Source: Hydractinia symbiolongicarpus (taxonomy: Eukaryota; Cnidaria; Hydrozoa; Anthoathecata; Hydractiniidae). Taken from it: DNA of 64,000 bases. The stretch is from NCBI RefSeq assembly GCF_029227915.1, contig NC_079875.1, positions 31,625,501 through 31,689,500 on the forward strand, read 5' to 3'. Below, one piece after another: positions 12,001 through 22,935 of the stretch. Made by a program: the position numbers and the translations under genes. Under the pieces are notes generated by a model, which saw nothing but the letters and a program-made list of their open reading frames with translations, was not told the DNA's origin and searched no databases. How positions within the stretch are numbered: the first letter of the stretch is position 1; the number at the start of each line of letters is the position of its first letter.

Positions 12001-13940
12001 CATTGTATAGGACAATAAACACATAAAGCTAATAAATCTGTTGTTAATCTAAAATTAACCTCTTCGCATAGCTGATTAGGTATAAAAGCAAGTTTAAAGC
12101 AAAAAAAATACCTCTGCCTTCATAGGTATATAAACATCTTCTCTATAGAAAGAGCAAAAAAAAATATTTCATTCTGAACTTTACAAATGTTAGCCTTGTT
12201 CAAATTTTTCATTTAGTACTTACATAGGTTCGTAAATATCGCTCCCACTGGCTAACCTGTGAGTAAAGGGAGAAATGTTAATCCCTGGAGAGTTTATTAT
12301 CTTCGGAAAAACAGGAAAGTGGCATAAATTAAGGATGACAAATAAATATACAAGTTAAGAGAATTGTCAGTGGTAAATAAATAATGCATGAACAAACTAA
12401 ACTATGGAATTGCAAATCTGCATTGCAAGTGCAATCATAGCTATGTAAAGGACGGTTGACTACAAACACGATCTTGTGTGTAGCGTATTAAGTGGTAAGA
12501 CACCTGCTCTTAGACCACGAAATGCAAGGACCGACTTTAGCAAAAGACTAATGCCTTTTTGCACTTGAATCAGTAACTTGAATAATTTGGCTTTAAAAGA
12601 AAGGTACTGACATAATTTGAGAACAAAATATCAAGATAGCTAAAAAATGGCCAAAAGGTTGCATAACTATGAATAGGATAACAATATTAGTCTGAATAAA
12701 TATACAGGATATAGCCACTTCAGTGTCGTTAATCTGGGTCCTGTGTTTTCAACATACATTAAGGCCGACATTGGCTACACAATTTCCACTGCATGGCATG
12801 GGTTGGCCTGTAACTGTGGCAAAGACACTTGCTAAACATGCCCGCCCTGTGGACCGAACCGATCTTGTGATTATAAAGCAAACTCCATAACCACAAGGCC
12901 GCCCGCCACAAATTATATTTGGCGTTGACCTCCATAAGCTGCAAATAAAATGCCTATTGATACGCCCCGCAGCACAACGCTTATTGTCGAAAAACAATTT
13001 CGTATTTTTATTTTTGATTAATGTGTTGCAATTTCACTTTCGTTGTTTCCTTCGCTTTGTTTTTATTCTCTTTAGAAATGAAATTAGTAATAAGAATAAG
13101 AACAACACAAAGAGAAATTTCACATCATCGGTGGGAATTTACAGTAGGAAGTTTTAAAATAACTCTTATTGACGATGTAAAGCGAATTTCACTAATGAGA
13201 TAAACATCATCGAAGCATATTTTTTGATATGAAACCTCTACATAAAAAGTGTTAGCAGATACATAATTGCTTCTGTGGATGTAAAAACTAACAGACCTGT
13301 AATCCCAAACTATGTAGTCACCAGTTAAAAAATTTCAGAAGTTCTAAGTCATACCTTTCATTTCTAAAAGTTGGTACATTTGTTTCTGAAGAGACGTCCA
13401 AGTTTTGCTGATGTATTAGGCCAACTTTTTGTTTTGGAAAGGTCAAATTATTTGCAGTAAACCAGCCACCCTAATAAAAAAACGTGGTGTTAACTTTGTC
13501 TTTGGGCATAATATTATACCTAGACCATAGAAATTTTTATTTTATCACAAGATTTGACGTTATATCCACAACTTACTCATGCTCATAAAAATAATAATAA
13601 TATTTTCTCTATTGTAGATGACCCTTTTCTCAACTGGAAAACAGAGTACCAGGAATACCGACCTCTTTAATTTTCAGAATTTGTATACTATCATCTGGCC
13701 AAAATCGCAATATCTAAAAACAATTATCAGAAACAAATGGTAAAATAAATAAAAAAAAACTAAAAAAAACCCCGACAGTAAAGAAGTAAATGCAAGTTTA
13801 AGTGTACTTCATCTGGCAAGGTGCAACGCCAAATAACTGCACACGTTATTAAGGCATATATCTTCTATTTTTTATGTTTTTTTTATTCCAGACATATATA
13901 ATAATATATGTTGTACACGTACCTCTTTGCGCGATTTCAC
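16..13940 (-). CDS. Multi-exon SH3-like/SH2 signalling adaptor (both ends incomplete)
   Basis: Exons in transcription order: 13923-13940, 13663-13713, 13355-13470, 12224-12256, 12112-12142, 11877-11942, 11521-11586, 11273-11358, 10938-10972, 10023-10093, 8951-8993, 8107-8147, 7853-7912, 7193-7278, 6345-6473, 6085-6184, 4806-5150, 4333-4405, 3531-3581, 2873-2907, 1411-1428, 1270-1299, 1155-1191, 1032-1070, 564-617, 16-62. All have AG/GT borders and every junction keeps the reading phase, giving 587 codons. Modules in order: SH3-like, tyrosine motifs (IYEP, VYIPM), two more SH3-like stretches, MYNPL and IVYVS motifs, a fourth SH3-like stretch, SH2 (about residues 269-345), then a tail with more tyrosines and PVPxPR motifs. 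No catalytic domain, signal peptide or clear membrane segment is seen. The layout suggests a cytoplasmic tyrosine-kinase adaptor, loosely like SLP-76 or ADAP, but I cannot name an orthologue. The start codon lies upstream of 13940 and was not found. Exons at 1411-1428, 2873-2907 and 13923-13940 are the least certain. Confidence 0.6.
1700..2160. repeat. Dispersed repeat, copies also at 9715-9900 and 22880-23000
   Basis: Stretches around 1950-2160 and 9715-9900 share aacaacgg..tgttttTATTTtAGCT, ATATGTTAC, GACATACTGTATA.CTGTACT and GCGCTC blocks in the same order. Around 1745-1830 the text shares GACAG.CTGTTTCCTGTGTTTTTA and a GCGATAA..TTCTT block with 22880-22960. These are diverged copies of intergenic or intronic repeats. 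Short ORFs here are not genes. Confidence 0.6.
2680..2790. repeat. CTGTCTGTC-headed dispersed repeat, relatives at 17960-18070 and 27730
   Basis: The block CTGTCTGTC followed by ACG.AAAATG.TACCGC.AGTAGC.A.ACGCA and GTATAA occurs here and near 17970-18030. A shorter CGTCTGTCTGTGACAGGCAAAGT is near 27738. It looks like one dispersed element family. ORFs at 17798-18119 cover it and are not supported as genes. Confidence 0.55.
4782..5150 (-). other. Large tail exon with optional stop or splice
   Basis: The acceptor at 5150/5151 follows the SH2 exon in phase. The exon encodes about 115 residues after the SH2 domain, with a YSYCYE cluster, PPALPKHL, a basic RPAPAVKR stretch, KYFETV and VSYVLP. Two endings are possible. 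Reading through gives a stop at 4782-4784. Splicing at a good GTAAGA donor (exon edge 4806) joins the exons to the left. Both may be used. Confidence 0.6.
6085..7278 (-). other. SH3-like module 4 plus SH2 domain (three exons)
   Basis: Exon 7193-7278 encodes an SH3-like end (ELTIVKRLDNSSFGLVK). Exons 6345-6473 and 6085-6184 encode an SH2 domain, starting with WYAGDLSLQESQQLL, continuing with GSFLVLNCEK and GQYIVAIS, then INGESHNCTSLCEVI near the end. The order SH3-SH2 and the short linker match Src- and SLAP-type layouts. The FLVR motif reads FLVL and the LSR-x-E motif reads LSL-x-E, so both arginines that normally contact phosphate are absent. A SINE-like insertion lies in the intron between 7193 and 6473. 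Confidence 0.7.
6826..7075 (-). mobile_element. tRNA-derived SINE-like element
   Basis: Read on the minus strand, the head (about 7075-7000) has an A-box-like GATGTAGTGGTAGCGC and a B-box-like GGTTCAAGTCC, the internal pol III promoter of a tRNA. The body follows, and the element ends in a CTTACTTACTTAC tail at 6829-6841. Head, body and short simple tail are the standard SINE layout. The cloverleaf itself is degenerate, so this is not a functional tRNA gene. It sits inside an intron of the SH2 adaptor. Confidence 0.7.
7853..8993 (-). other. Tyrosine-motif linker exons (MYNPL, IVYVST)
   Basis: Exons 8951-8993, 8107-8147 and 7853-7912 join in phase. They encode a Cys- and Pro-containing linker with E-M-P-M-Y-N-P-L-K and A-D-I-V-Y-V-S-T, both typical of phosphotyrosine docking sites. 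No domain is recognised. The third exon has a strong GTAAGT donor at its left edge. Confidence 0.55.
10023..11942 (-). other. SH3-like modules 2 and 3 of the adaptor (five exons)
   Basis: Exons 11877-11942, 11521-11586, 11273-11358, 10938-10972 and 10023-10093 join in phase. Module 2 has YTEDDLLKPLE followed by DGKVKVSNIRSGDTGYV, resembling the acidic loop, second half and GY[IV] end of Src-type SH3 domains. Module 3 has KLTICLQVLQMDDWLFL and SYDSFF, resembling an SH3 beta strand, its conserved Trp and the end. Both are divergent and lack the full ligand-groove set, so fold and binding should not be assumed. The 35-base exon at 10938-10972 is needed to keep phase between its neighbours. Confidence 0.5.
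12112..12256 (-). other. Tyrosine-motif exons (SDIYEP and EDVYIPM)
   Basis: Two small exons, 12224-12256 and 12112-12142, join in phase. They place two tyrosines in acidic or hydrophobic contexts: D-I-Y-E-P and D-V-Y-I-P-M. YxPM fits the YxxM class known to bind PI3-kinase p85 SH2 domains. Phosphorylation is inferred only. Confidence 0.55.
12485..12580 (+). mobile_element. Degenerate tRNA-like SINE head
   Basis: A TTAAGTGGTAAGACACCTGCTC block resembles a tRNA A-box and D-loop. The expected B-box position reads AAGGACCGACTTTAG, a decayed match. No clear tail is seen. Likely an old SINE fragment in an intron or 5' flank. Confidence 0.35.
12740..12910 (-). mobile_element. tRNA-derived SINE-like element, GC-rich
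   Basis: On the minus strand it begins with a GCCTTGTGGTTATGGAG block (A-box-like) and has GGTTCGGTCC (B-box-like), followed by a GC-rich body unlike its AT-rich surroundings, ending near AATGTATG. The ORFs at 12749-12997 are by-products of its base composition. Confidence 0.5.
13355..13940 (-). other. SH3-like module 1 of the adaptor (three exons)
   Basis: Exons 13923-13940, 13663-13713 and 13355-13470 join in phase. They read like the middle and end of an SH3 fold: a LRFWPDDSIQIL stretch (strand entering the diverging turn), then GGWFTANN (the usual paired-aromatic position) and KVGLIHQQNLDV (the usual G-[YL]-[IV]-P-x-N-[YF]-V end). The proline of that last motif is replaced by His. The donor at 13662/13663 is GTCGGT, weaker than a second GT two bases away, but it is the one that keeps phase. 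A short Ser/Thr-rich linker follows. Confidence 0.6.
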
Positions 13941-14642
13941 CTAAATAAATAATTTGCTAAAATTAACTAAACAGCAAAATAACATTAAAAAGTTGATCAC
14001 GTTATGTGAAAAAAACTTTTTGAGAAAAAAGATAAAGGTCTTCTGCTAATATAGGGAATTTGCATCTATTCTATTTGGATTATTTTGGATTATTTTGGTT
14101 CATATTCTGTTTTAACAGCGTTAAGTTATTACTAGTAAATCTGTTGGAGAGATAATTTTATTCGTAATTCCAAGACACTAGTGCATGGAGGGGGGGGTAT
14201 TTTTAATTTTTAATAACTTTTGTTTTAGACGAAATATATTTTTATGACGTACTATCTCCTTATTATAAGAAGATGTTTCAGTTCCATTACAAAAAAAGGG
14301 GATTTTTTTATATTCTGTTCAACTTCTTTTTCTAAAGCGAAAAAATTTAAATTATGGAAAAAATGATGACTTTATAATTAGTCAGCATTAATGGGGTTAA
14401 TACACACGAATATGCCTTTATTTATTTTTATTAATTACAAATAAGATAAAGTAAAAATGTTTTCTTTAAAAAGCCTTAAGACCATATAATACCCCAAATC
14501 ACAATAAAATATCACAAACAACCATAAAATACCACAAAAAGCCAAGAAGTACAACAAAAAAAACACAAAAACCATAAAATACTAACCTTAAACTTTATTG
14601 GTAACTAAAATTAAAGAAGAAAAAATAAGTAACATTTATCCA
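13941..14642. other. AT-rich stretch without a gene
   Basis: Mostly A/T runs, including an 8-base G run near 14190 and a degenerate ACCATAAAATACCACAAA repeat near 14490-14590. No exon for the 5' end of the adaptor gene could be recognised here. Confidence 0.5.
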
Positions 14643-15620
14643 TTGTCAATTTAAATCAAGTGAAGTCATCAAACTTAACGTAAAATTTTGACAAACACAA
14701 AAACAATTAATTTTTTTGTGAACATTGATATTTCGCGCTGGCTGAATTCGTTGAAATCCGTCGTGAATAATGTAAAAGTACGAGTAATACAAGTAAAGTT
14801 TACAACGATTACTTTTATTGTAAGCGCCTCTTACTCCAGGATAAAAACCAGCGTACTCTGTAATAGCCGAACTACAGGTTCTTATGCTTTTTTCGGTTGC
14901 AAAAACCTTTGAGATTGCTACTCAATGACGACGTAAGCAATTAATAACATAATTTCCTAATTAACAATATTTAAACAGAATAATAAATATTGAACTATCG
15001 TTGATTGTTGCGTCATCCTTTATCTCTAACATTTGTTTTGGAGATGTCTCTTGCTTTTGAATTGATTAGGTAGCGTCTTGTTTCGTCAAGGTTGACATAG
15101 TATAAAACAGAAAGAAAACAATTGTTAAGTACTAAAACACAAAATTTTACGTTAAGTTTGATGACTTCACTTGATTTAAATTGACAATTGTTTTCTTTCT
15201 GTTTTATACTATGTCAACCTTGACGAAACAAGACGCTACCTAATCAATTCAAAAGCAAGAGACATCTCCAAAACAAATGTTAGAGATAAAGGATGACGCA
15301 ACAATCAACGATAGTTCAATATTTATTATTCTGTTTAAATATTGTTAATTAGGAAATTATGTTATTAATTGCTTACGTCGTCATTGAGTAGCAATCTCAA
15401 AGGTTTTTGCAACCGAAAAAAGCATAAGAACCTGTAGTTCGGCTATTACAGAGTACGCTGGTTTTTATCCTGGAGTAAGAGGCGCTTACAATAAAAGTAA
15501 TCGTTGTAAACTTTACTTGTATTACTCGTACTTTTACATTATTCACGACGGATTTCAACGAATTCAGCCAGCGCGAAATATCAATGTTCACAAAAAAATT
15601 AATTGTTTTTGTGTTTGTCA
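14643..15620. mobile_element. Foldback (long inverted repeat) element
   Basis: About 437 bp at 14689-15125 is repeated as the reverse complement at about 15184-15620, with a loop of about 58 bp. Two identical ORFs (14688-14912 plus, 15397-15591 minus) are only the two arms read from each side. The arms look near-perfect, so the element is young or is kept alike by gene conversion. The flank 14643-14688 is itself the reverse complement of loop sequence 15143-15190. No transposase is present, so it is probably a non-autonomous foldback DNA transposon. Confidence 0.8.
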
Positions 15621-16509
15621 GGAAGATGTGAATAGAAACATTCTTTCCAAAAACTTGAAGTATAAGGGCTAGGCACTGATGGATTTAAAATTGTATTCTC
15701 CTTCATGTGTCCCTAGTTTAATATCTAAAAATCGAGTGATCACAAGTTATAACTAACAAATGATGCGTGACATCATATTTTTATTTAATTTAACACAGGA
15801 CTTAATGTTGCTTTTTTTGGATACTCTTAGCACCTTGGTTAATGACACGTGATCACCTAACTCAGAGACTTTTTCTTGTGCTTCTTTTCACTGGCAAAGA
15901 AACAAGGGTCCCGAACGTCTGACTGGCCTAAACCTCACCTTGGTTACTACAGGATTTTTTTATAAAAAACCTAACCATTTGGTTGAGCCTGGAGATGTTT
16001 TCTCAAATGTTCCTAAATTTTCTTATTTGACCTGAAAAATATTTTATTTGCAAACCTTTTTTAGGTTTGGTCTACGGTTTTGATATATATGAATAAAATT
16101 TGCTGTTTCTGTTATATGTATAGATATAAGTTTCTTATAACCTGTCAAATTTTCCTAAAATTCAGCCTTCCTGAGCCTAAGGTTTCTTATTGACTGATTT
16201 CTTATAAAAGAAAAGTGTATCCCAACCAGCCCTGCTAATTTAATTTTAACAAGAAGCCCTGGGGGCTCTAAGAATTTCCGCGCGCTACCAAAATATTTGA
16301 TGAAAACCTGCTAATTCGTTGTGTTATTGTGCCAAACATTCGAAGGGGTTTGGTGCATGAACCTCTAAAGATAAAGCACACCAGTGACATTATATCTTAC
16401 AACAAACGCAAACAAATAGAAACGTGTCATAATAAACTCACATTTTAAAAGAAATTGCTAACAAAAAATACAGCCTATCATTCATGGTTGAAAGTCTTGC
16501 GATTGAAAC

Positions 16510-17275
16510 GTTTATGGTCTTAAACGGCATTAGTTGACAAAAAATCAAAATTTTGATGTGACCATCATTTTCAGCATACTTTTTTTATTAACTGTGTCAA
16601 TTTTTGTCGAAAATAAAGCAGTTTTGATTTTTGGATAAATTTTGACCTGAAATGACATTTAGGTGACAAAAATTCAAACTTTTGTACCATCGTCATTTTC
16701 AGCATACTTTATTTGTTAACTGTACCAGATTTAGCCGAAAATGAAGTGGTTTTAATTTTTGGACCATTTTTGGCCTAAAATGGCATTTAGGTGACAAAAA
16801 TCAAAATTTTGATGTCACCATTATGTTCTGCATACTTTTTTTGTTAACTTTGCCAATTTTTGTTGAAAATGAAGTAGTTTTAATTTTTGGACCAATTTTG
16901 GCCTGAAATGACATTTAGGTAAGAAGAAATCAAAACTTTGATGTCACCATCATGTTCAGCATACTTTATTTGTTAACTGTTCAAAATTTTGTTGAAAATA
17001 AAGTAGTTCTAATTTTTGGACCAATTTTGGCCTAAAATGATATTTAGGTGACAAAAATCAAAATTATTATGTCACCATCATGTTCAGCATACTTTATTTG
17101 TTAACTGTTCGAAATTTTGTTGAAAATAAAGTAGTTCTAATTTTTGGACCAATTTTGGCCTAAAATGATATTTAGGTGACAAAAATCAAAATTAATATGT
17201 CACCATTATGTTTAACATACCTTTTTTCGTTAACTGTGCCAAATTTTGTCGAAAACAAATACCAATTTTGGCCTG
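16510..17275. repeat. 128-bp tandem satellite, about six copies
   Basis: The landmark CAGCATAC and variants start at 16572, 16700, 16828, 16957, 17085 and 17213, so spacing is 128-129 bp. Each unit carries TTAGGTGACAAAAATCAAA and a TTTTTGGACCAATTTTGGCC block. No coding potential. Confidence 0.85.
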
Positions 17276-20200
17276 AAGCGTCCATACTAGACTTTCCAGT
17301 AGTTAAGGAGCTTGGGTACGAAGTTTACATCTGTGACGGACCAACGTGAAATCCCAGGGTCGATTTTTTCTCAAAAAATGCTCCGAAAGAAAAAAACGAC
17401 GGTTTTAAAGAATTTCCTACGCCTTCGGGCGCGGAAATTCAAAAATATACATACTGGTAATTTTATTGAAAACTGAAAATCAGAATATATTTAATTATTC
17501 TACGCCAACGTCAACTTCTTTCCGCCCACATGGTTGCTGGACACATGCCATCAAAGAAAAAATAATCAATGAGGGAGAGCATTTGTTGCTGATTTTCCAT
17601 CGTATTGATTTTTTTAAACATATCAACTAAGTGTTGACTATATGATAAATTAATTAAAGTGTTTTGTTATATTTTATGAATTAAAGTTTTAACTTACTCA
17701 AATTACGCCTAGTTGCATCATTCAGTTTCTATATCTTAATGTTGTTTTCGAGCACACCACGATGTTACCCTACTTTTTGATAGTTAGGTGAATCGACGTG
17801 AAAAACATGCTCCCGAGCTTCTCTCAAAGAGTTGAACTTACTGGACGTTTTAAGCGAGTTTTTTTCCCAAGAAAATGTAAACAATTACTCAATCCATTCC
17901 ATGCAAGAAAATATCAGACAAACAAAATTTCTTCTGCACCTTTTTACCTATATTTTAACACCTGTATACGTCTGTCTGTCTGTCACGCAAAATGGTACCG
18001 CAAGTAGCGACACGCACATAATGTGGTATAAGCGAACGGACGAACCCATGGATTTTTGGCCCACCAAGTTTAAAAAAAAATATCAGTCAAAACAACAACA
18101 AGAAAGTCAAGAAAAATAAAGCACCATTATTTTCAGTTCTAGTACCTTTCAACTTTCAGGAAAGTCATCACTCGTCCTGGATTGATGAAAGGCTGTAAGG
18201 GTGATCACGCGGTCACTTACGAATATCTTTATTTATTAAAAAAAATTTTACAGCTATCACAAAAGCTTCATAAATTTTACTCTTCTTTAACAAAAATCCT
18301 CTTTTTTAATTTTTTTATAGTTATTTTTATAGTATATACCAGTAACTTGCCTTCTTTTCTTCGCCGAAGTCATGTGGAACAGCGATAAACCTTCCCACAT
18401 TTAAATGAAGTCATTTCCTAAAAGAAATTATTTCTTTACGTGAGGAAAGGCGTTAGGGTTTCATGATTGTTTGAATTGTGTAACTAATATCAAAGTACAT
18501 GTTCTTATACATTTTTTAAATCAGCGTTACAAACTCTACACATTAGGCAACGGCTGTTTTTTGTTTACGCAATGTTGACGTCCTCAAAACTCCTAAACTG
18601 CCTTTATTGCCATCTAATATCTCACATGTTTTCTGAACATCCGAGTGCTCTTAAACAAAGAAATATGAGAATGCAAGAAACGATACAAAAAGTTTTATCA
18701 AATTATTTAAAAAAAGTTCGCAGAAATTTAAAACTATTTCATTTCTGTTCATCCGTTTATCGACTGATTGAAACTTCGTTCTTGTAATCGGTATATATAT
18801 AAATATATGCCGACTTTTAAAACACGAGTAGGCATTGGACCTGGTCGGTTAAACAGCGCAATACAATCAAGCCACTGCATGACTAATAAATAGGCGACAA
18901 TAAACGCAAAAAACGTATATAAAATAACAGTGTCTGACACTTTTGAAACTGACAAAGCTTCACCGCGACTAAGAGTTTCACCATGAAGCCCAAATTTAAT
19001 AAATATCTATATAACAATGCTTTCTCACCATACATATGTTGTGTTCGATCTCCTCATGTATTCTAAACTGGCAACCTTTACTTACTGCCAGTAATCATAT
19101 AAACGTACGCAGGGGAAGTTCCTATGTATTTGCACTACAATTTCTCGTACTGTTTTCTATGTTTGACGTGCGTGTTACCTTGATGAATAATTATTGTAAT
19201 TGATTTTGGATCGACTATTTTTGTTATCAATTCCTTAGCATGAATCAACTTTTGTTTTTAAATGATAAGCTTTATTACCAACTCTTTTTGCTTTGTTGAT
19301 GTTGATGCGCTTTTAAGTAATATGAGCTTGAAGATAAACCCCTCTTTTGAAAGAAATAAACTCTATTTGTAGAGAAATAAAGCTATTTTTTCTAAAATTT
19401 TCATTAGAATAGAAGTAGCTTGAACAAAGCGATATAAGATAATGATATTTGAAAGTAAAACAGTTCATTAAGCCTGCTTGAGATGGTAATACTTCAGAAA
19501 AAATGAAACACTATAATATTTCTGATCAAAATTTCGAAATGCACTTTTTAGTAGTTGGAAACTAGATGTTTTTTAAAAATAAGATTATTGACATGATGTC
19601 ACTAATGCCAAGTACTTTTTGCTTATAGAGATAATAGTTCAGCATACCATGATTTCCGGGGAATTCCCCAGCTTACTGCTAATAAACATCAATGCAATAA
19701 GAGACCAACATGGTGCCAGGTTACAACGTTGAAATTCCACAGACCTTTTTTTAACAATTTATTACATCAAAAAAACACCCCAGCTTAATGATAACAACAG
19801 TATTTACTTTAATCGTAAAGTTTGATTTTTGAATTTCACAAATTAAGTATCTTATTGATTATATTAACCCTAGTCGGCGTAGAATCATGTTTTGTTACGA
19901 TTTATCATTTTTAGTCGTAATCTGTAAATATATGAAATAATATAAAAAGGCACTTAAGATCATGTAATAAAAAGAAACCTGGTGGTTGGAAGCACCTCGA
20001 ATTTGTAACACTTTAAGTTATTCGCGATTAAATAATTCGTGTCTTGCAACTTTCTTTGTAGAATGAATTTAAATTCGAATGTTATTTTTGTATATACAAC
20101 AAAAATAAACCGACAAAGTTTACGTTGTGGATATTTATTTTTATATATATATTTTCAACAAAACAATAATTCGATATTGTCGCATTTTGGAGGAGAAGAA

Positions 20201-20443
20201 GATATTATAATATTCTAGCTTTGCCCTAAGATCTTTCGATCATAGTCTGAATAAAAAGAGAGGTAGATCGGCCCAAAACACTTTGGACGGTTTGCTTATA
20301 AAATGCCAGGTGCAGCTGAAGATTTCTTTGTTGTGATTTTTCAGTTAGTAGAAGCTGAAATTCCCGAGTAAAAAGAAGAATCTATATCTCAGGTAAATAG
20401 CAACATTGAAGAACTGAGTTATCGGAAACACATTTAGTAAATA
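17276..20443. other. No supported gene; AT-rich with repeat pieces
   Basis: Contains the CTGTCTGTC repeat near 17970 and short ORFs at 17798-18787 with skewed, low-complexity content. I see no exon chain, domain or regulatory site that can be supported. Confidence 0.4.
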
Positions 20444-21089
20444 CTAGTCGATAAAGCTCGTGGAGAAATCCACTTAGGCAGAAGGACAATGGAAAAATAG
20501 GTTGTTTTAGATTTTTTGCTGACGTCAACAGTGCAGGTACAAAAAAAATTGGCCAAGTTTAGTTTATTCGTTGCCTATAACGTGTAAAGGTTAAAACGCT
20601 GATCACAATAATGTATAGGATCATATGTATTCGACAAAAGCCTAAGGAGATATAAGGTGTTAAAAATTTTGTTGACGTCAGCAATGGCCTGTCATTCCCA
20701 AATATTTATTTTCAAGAAATTTGTGTACCTATTGCCTTCATCGTATAGATCTTGAAACGCTGATCAAGAAAAGTCCATTCTGAAACGGATTTGGTGACCC
20801 AGGTCTGGAAAACTTACCCAACTTGGTCCCAGGTAGTCCCTAGTTACCCACGCAGGAGATGACGTCAGTTATTTCCACCCGTTTCCAAGTTATTAAGCCT
20901 TAATTTTAAAAGTGCAATGCATTGGCTTCACTAATCTTAATATACTTTCCTTTGACGTCAATATTGCTTTAACGTCAAAGTTTGCTAATTTACAGAACAA
21001 ATTTATAGGCGATGTTTTATAGACTTTATCAAAGAAATTTTATCCACTTTGCAAAAGTCACAGAGAGAAGCTCCGTATTATTATAGAGA
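20444..21089 (-). mobile_element. Helitron-like non-autonomous element, copy 1
   Basis: Read on the minus strand it starts with A|TCTCTATAATAATACG at 21089 and ends with a GTGGA-TTTC-TCCAC hairpin (20460-20473), a short spacer and CTAG followed by T at 20444. A 5' TC, 3' hairpin, CTRR end and A/T target are the standard Helitron signature. No RepHel ORF is present. Two related copies are at 30107-30448 and 60283-60744. TGACGTCA-like sites recur inside. Confidence 0.65.
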
Positions 21090-21703
21090 TATTAGTGAAT
21101 TCCTAGAACACAAGCCCGTTTCATATTTCTTTGTTTACGAAAAGTGTTTAATTATATGTTCGTAGAGTCCCTTCATAATTATTTTCGTTTTCTTGAACTT
21201 TAATAATGATTTCCTATTTTGATAAAAATATTTTCCCCTAAATCAAAAACTATGCTAAAAGTATTTTCCCCTAAAACTACATATTTTGATAATTTTTTAA
21301 GGTTACAAAGTTGTCGCCGTTATTCCAAAAAGCATATTTTTATGGTACAACACATTGCATTCAAGAGAAATCCAATATGTTCTATCTCTTCATAGATATG
21401 TAGCTAATGCTGTTTAAATGCTGTTTAAATGCGATCTGTGATCTTGAATACGACAAGCATTTGCAACAATATTTGTAGTGCAATACCTTAGATGGTTTAC
21501 GTCAGTACATAATTTTGTTTTAAGTGGATCTACAAACTTTTATACTAAAAATATTAAAAACAATGATAATTACATATTTACATCAATAAGTGCTGAAAAG
21601 AAAGTCTTTAAGATAAAAATTTTAAGTGACACTCTTTCTGAAGAGGTTTAGCATTTTAGTCTCTAGTTGGTTATTTAGTGATTGTGTTCTCTTAAATAAT
21701 AGG

Positions 21704-21849
21704 TATTTTCTTCAAACGCAGCTTATTTTCTTCAAACGCAGCTTATTTTCTTCAAACGCAGCTTATTTTCTTCAAACGCAGCTTGTTTTCTTCAAACGCA
21801 GCTTATTTTCTTCAAACGCAGCTTATTTTCTTCAAACGCAGCTTATTTT
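21704..21849. repeat. 20-bp minisatellite, seven copies
   Basis: The unit TTCAAACGCAGCTTATTTTC is repeated head to tail, nearly perfectly, with one A-to-G change in the TTATTTTC part of one copy. The ORF at 21626-21919 simply reads through it (FFKRSLFSSNAAY-type periodic peptide) and is not a gene. Confidence 0.9.
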
Positions 21850-22935
21850 AATGCGTCTTCTAATTAGTGCGAATAGCCCTTTTTTCAAATTTCCTTATTT
21901 TATTTCCTCTAATTTTTAGTGCGAAACTCTTTTTACTCATTTTTGTTTTTCTTCTAATTACAGCTCAGATTTCTTCTAATTATAGTGCGAACCAGATAAT
22001 TTAGGGGAACTGTTTTCGTTATTGGATTGGAACTCCCCGCCAAATATTGTTTTTTGACATCGAATCAAAGTTTATTTAACGGAAAGGCGAGCTGCGCACT
22101 GCGCGGGACGGCTGCTGAATAAAAGTTCATGATAACAGTGAGTTCAGTACGTGCAGAATAATTAAACAAGAAAATGCCTGTTCGATTTGTTATTGAATGT
22201 TTTCGGTCTGTATATTTATTAAATTTGGCGCCATCTTATCATAACAAACTTTATCGTTCGTAGCTCGTAGTTTGTTGTGAAAAAGAGATTTAAAACATGA
22301 AAAAAATGTTGTTGTTGGTCATGACAAAGTCAAATATCTTATTTTAACGTTTACTGGTAAGTAGCTACATCAAAAATCTACTTATATTTACCCCACACAG
22401 ACATGGAAATTCTGTAAAATTGTTGTTAGGAAGATATATAGATACATAGTCGTAAAATATAGTTCTTTATTTGTTATTTTAATTTCTTTAATTTTATAAA
22501 TAAGTACAACGAAAATCGAAGAAAGTAATAATAAGAAAAAAAATAAAAAAAATACAATATAAAACATATTTTTTTCCTCTATTTTATTGCGAAATTAAAT
22601 TTTCGAAAAAAAATGATTTATTTCTTATAATTATTAGTGCGATAATAATAAATTTTTTTTTCGATCGCACTAAATTAGATGGAACGACGATAATATTGGA
22701 ATTACGGTAGACCCGGGGAAAAAAATCTGACGAACGCCGTTTTGGTTTGGAAGTGATAATGTCAGGTTTGTAGGTCTCCTTTTCACCTTTTTTTCTTCTA
22801 TATACTTTGTATTTATGCTAAATGCAGTTAGGTTAGCTACACCTTTTATTGCTGTCATGAAAACTTATTCTACAAATTAAAACGACAGACTGTTTCCTGT
22901 GTTTTTATTTAAACTGAAGCTGCGATAACCTTCTT
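21850..22935. other. AT-rich spacer without a gene
   Basis: Includes repeated TTCTTCTAATT/TAGTGCGA pieces (21855-21990), a somewhat GC-richer patch at 22030-22110 and poly-A/T stretches at 22490-22660. The segment from 22880 belongs to a dispersed repeat shared with about 1745-1830. Confidence 0.4.

Noticed and set aside
14688-15591. Two identical 64-74 codon ORFs on opposite strands
   Set aside because: They are the two arms of the foldback element read from each side; no independent coding evidence.
21626-21919. 97-codon ORF with periodic sequence
   Set aside because: It only reads through the 20-bp minisatellite, and one unit length is not a multiple of three.
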